This document shows positions 31,661 through 33,510 of a stretch of DNA of 33,510 nucleotides, piece by piece. Each line of letters begins with the position of its first letter. Position 1 is the stretch's first letter. A model generated the notes under the pieces. It did not search any database, had not been told where the DNA came from, and saw only the letters and a list, made by a program, of their open reading frames with translations. Source of the stretch: Candidatus Poribacteria bacterium (GTDB taxonomy: Bacteria; Poribacteria; WGA-4E; GCA-2687025). The translations under genes and the position numbers were made by a program. The stretch lies in NCBI GenBank assembly GCA_016866785.1, contig VGLH01000035.1, positions 1 to 33,510 on the forward strand. The letters run 5' to 3'.

Positions 31661-32425
31661 CTAGCGGTCCTTGAGCGCCGCCCACATGACCGTCGCGCGA
31701 TGGCGCGGATCGACGGCGAGATTGACAGGAATCTCCTCCATCGCCGTACGAATCTCCGCCTTCGTCAGCGCGCGGTTGTAGATCTTCATATCATCGTAGA
31801 ACCCGACGGTCCACCGCCCGCTTCCGCCGCGCGCGCCGATGTAGAGGGGCCCGTTGTTCGTCTGGAGCTTGCCTTCGCAGGGCCCGCCACCGACTTCGCT
31901 GCCGTCCACGTAGACCGTGATGCGCTTCAGATCGAACGTGCCGGTGATGTGGTGCCACTTGGTGTCGGTCACCGTGCCAGCCTGGAGCTCGTCGTTGCAG
32001 TTGTCCGGCAGGTCGAAGATCTGGAGCAGGACGTTGCCGCCGTAGACGGGCAGCAGGTTGTACTCGCCCTGCGCCCATGCGGGGCCCTTCTCGATGCCGC
32101 TCTGGTTGTCGCCCGTGAGTTCGGTGATTCGGACCCACGTCATGAGCGACATGGCTTGCAGGTTCAGCGAGTCGTGGTGCGGCACTTCGGCGTGGGCGTT
32201 CAGACCGAGGGCGAGCCCAGAGCCGTACTTGCCCTCGCCGAACTTCGCCTTGCCCATGAGCGTGGCGCTGTTCTTGCCAGCAGGACTGAGGTCCTTGGCG
32301 GTCTTGCCGCCGTCTTCGAAGTTCAGATACATGACCAACGAGGGGTCTTGGGCGGACGCCGTGAGGGCGGCAGCGGCGATCGCCAGGCATGACAGGAGCA
32401 CAACAGGTCGGAGTCGGCGCATCAC
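31661..32425 (-). CDS. Secreted LamG-domain protein, tandem paralogue
   Basis: The 254-residue product has a signal peptide (VVLLSCLAIAAAALTASA-Q) and a LamG domain similar to its neighbour throughout (for example SLNLQAMSLMTW, GIEKGPAWAQGEYNLLP, WTVGFYDDMKIYNRALT). Cys residues in LPDNCNDE and GGPCEG match those of the neighbouring paralogue. The C-terminus VDPRHRATVMWAALKDR carries the common tail. AAGGAGG five bases before the ATG is the strongest ribosome site in this part of the window, suggesting high expression. A weak -10-like TATAGA (minus strand, 32484-32479) lies upstream. These are surface or periplasmic binding proteins by analogy; the ligand is unknown. Confidence 0.93.
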   Translation of the reverse strand: MMRRLRPVVLLSCLAIAAAALTASAQDPSLVMYLNFEDGGKTAKDLSPAGKNSATLMGKAKFGEGKYGSGLALGLNAHAEVPHHDSLNLQAMSLMTWVRITELTGDNQSGIEKGPAWAQGEYNLLPVYGGNVLLQIFDLPDNCNDELQAGTVTDTKWHHITGTFDLKRITVYVDGSEVGGGPCEGKLQTNNGPLYIGARGGSGRWTVGFYDDMKIYNRALTKAEIRTAMEEIPVNLAVDPRHRATVMWAALKDR

Positions 32426-32708
32426 GACCTCCTTAGCGGGATGCAGGCGCCACGAATGGCGGCATAGGCGATGCGTGGTCTATACAACGGAAATGGGCAG
32501 GCATTGCGGTCGGCGGATGCGGACCAACGCCACCCATGCACCTCGAGCGACTCTCGAACGGATCGCCACACTGCGCCAGGGTTTGGGCAACGCAGCGTGC
32601 CATATCTTAGGCGACACGTCGGACAGCGTCAAGGCAAACTGCATCTGCCAGCCTGCGGGCTCCGTGATAACCGGCTCCGCGGTGGCGCGCGTCCGACTGC
32701 CCGAGCGC

Positions 32709-32737
32709 TTCCGTGTCCACTGGAGCTCGGGTACAAT
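32709..32737 (+). promoter_or_regulatory. Possible promoter of the nitroreductase gene
   Basis: TACAAT (32732-32737) is a good -10 box; the -35 candidate TTCCGT (32709-32714, 17-base spacer) is weak. The rest of the 360-base divergent gap 32426-32785 shows no gene or clear repeat. Confidence 0.35.
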
Positions 32738-32785
32738 ACGCCTATCGACGGTCGAACACCGAGCCCGCGGAGAGGACGCTGCCGC

Positions 32786-33406
32786 ATGAGCAAGACCGCC
32801 GCCTCCGACCACCCGATCCATGACTTGATCGCCGAGCGATGGAGTCCGAGGGCGTTTACCGAGCGGCCCATCCCGGACGAAGTCGTGCGCAGCCTTCTCG
32901 AAGCCGCGCGTTGGGCTCCCTCATCGCTCAACGAGCAGCCTTGGGCGTTCCTGATCGGCATACGCGGTAGAGACGACGAGCATGAGCGTATCGCGTCGTG
33001 TCTGTCCGAGGGGAATCGCCGTTGGGCCCCCAAGGCTCCTGTCCTGATGGTCGCCGTCGCACGGCTTCATCGGGCGCGAGACGGTCACTCGAACCGCCAC
33101 GCCCACTACGACACGGGCGGAGCGGTCGCGGGCTTGACGCTCCAGGCGACGGCGAGCGGTCTCTACGTGCACCAAATGGGCGGCTTCGACCGCGACCGAG
33201 TTCGCGATCTCTACGCTGTCCCCGAAGACTGCGACCCGATGGTCGCCGTGGCTGTAGGCTACCTCGACGAGCCGTCCTCTCTGCCTGAGGATTTCCGGGA
33301 TCGGGAGCTCGCTGCGCGCGTCCGAAATTCCTTGACTCACTTCGTGTTCGAGGGCAGATGGGGCTCGACATCGACTCTCGTGACGCCTTCGAAAGGAAGC
33401 GAATGA
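32786..33406 (+). CDS. Nitroreductase-family FMN protein
   Basis: The 206-residue product follows the nitroreductase fold: an N-terminal RWSPRAFTERPIPDEVVRSL with the FMN-binding Arg-Ser/Arg-x-Phe pattern, then AARWAPSSLNEQPWAFLIG, which lines the flavin site. The middle GGAVAGLTLQATASGLYVHQMGGF is the usual dimer-interface helix, and VAVAVGYLDEP the C-terminal strand. Members use FMN and NAD(P)H to reduce nitro compounds, quinones or flavins; the natural substrate is often unknown. ATG 32786 follows GGAGAGGA at nine bases. The frame upstream to 32471 is not supported by a ribosome site. The stop overlaps the next start as ATGA. Confidence 0.92.
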   Translation: MSKTAASDHPIHDLIAERWSPRAFTERPIPDEVVRSLLEAARWAPSSLNEQPWAFLIGIRGRDDEHERIASCLSEGNRRWAPKAPVLMVAVARLHRARDGHSNRHAHYDTGGAVAGLTLQATASGLYVHQMGGFDRDRVRDLYAVPEDCDPMVAVAVGYLDEPSSLPEDFRDRELAARVRNSLTHFVFEGRWGSTSTLVTPSKGSE

Positions 33407-33510
33407 CGCCATTCAACGGGCTCGGCATGCATCCGGGGAACCTGTGGCGTCTCTCGAACGCCCGTACGCGGTCGATCAGCGCCGAAAACCCCGGCGGCGC
33501 GAAGGGCAGG
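33403..33510 (+). CDS. DUF2961-like protein, N-terminal fragment at window edge
   Basis: The first 36 codons of a gene are visible, starting at the ATG that overlaps the nitroreductase stop (ATGA), with AAGGAAG just upstream. NLWRLSNARTRSISAENP, followed by GGAKGR, resembles the N-terminal region of DUF2961 proteins, which commonly have an R-S-x-S-x-E-N/D-type segment before a beta-rich body. These proteins are frequent in bacteria that break down polysaccharides. The fragment is too short for certainty; the rest lies beyond the right edge. Confidence 0.65.
   Translation, partial: MTPFNGLGMHPGNLWRLSNARTRSISAENPGGAKGR

Noticed and set aside
1-33510. CRISPR array, insertion sequence, prophage or defence island
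   Set aside because: No regularly spaced repeats, transposase, phage structural genes or recognisable defence genes were found on either strand.

Overview
The window is GC-rich bacterial chromosomal DNA, densely coded and mostly housekeeping or metabolic in character. No phage, transposon, CRISPR array or rRNA is visible. The mix of RecA/RimO/PgsA core genes, secreted LamG proteins, several Gfo/Idh/MocA oxidoreductases, a GH38-like protein, a DUF2961-like protein and an oxygen-tolerant-type KorAB suggests an uncultivated candidate phylum of the Poribacteria / Latescibacterota / Hydrogenedentota kind. This assignment is inferred from gene content only.

Layout. 1-1947: a secreted protein that runs off the left edge, divergent from a flagellin-like coiled-coil protein; their predicted promoters overlap. 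1998-9294 (+): a long co-directional run of lolA-like, rimO, pgsA, thpR, recA, a lipoprotein metallopeptidase, a DUF362 protein and an SRAP (YedK/HMCES) protein. 9476-10912 (+): a secreted LamG protein and a small glycine-rich membrane protein, with two interleaved perfect inverted repeats between them. 10923-15435 (-): tRNA-Glu with a near-consensus promoter, an IPT/TIG lipoprotein, a second secreted protein and a decayed cation:proton antiporter, all on one strand. 15515-20390 (-): a secreted carbohydrate-binding-like protein, a Gfo/Idh/MocA protein and a GH38-like protein with altered metal-site residues. 20525-24638 (+): two CBS-domain proteins followed by korA and korB. 24657-26590 (-): an AEC-family transporter and an NAD-dependent epimerase. 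26862-30806 (+): an HTH/coiled-coil protein, two Gfo/Idh/MocA oxidoreductases and an MFS transporter. 30828-32425 (-): two tandem LamG paralogues. 32786-33510 (+): a nitroreductase and the first 36 codons of a DUF2961-like protein. Two real genes (1-1054 and 33403-33510) are cut by the window edges.

The most interesting signal is a short C-terminal tail, roughly V-[ED]-P-x-x-[KR]-A-x-x-x-W-[GA]-x-[LI]-[KR], shared by four signal-peptide-bearing proteins at three separate loci. One of the four has no recognisable LamG domain. The tail is placed like a modular sorting or anchoring signal, although its function is not known from sequence alone. Secondary points are the flagellin-like protein without flagellar neighbours, the GH38-like protein that seems to lack its usual zinc ligands and nucleophile, and the coupling of two CBS sensors with KorAB.
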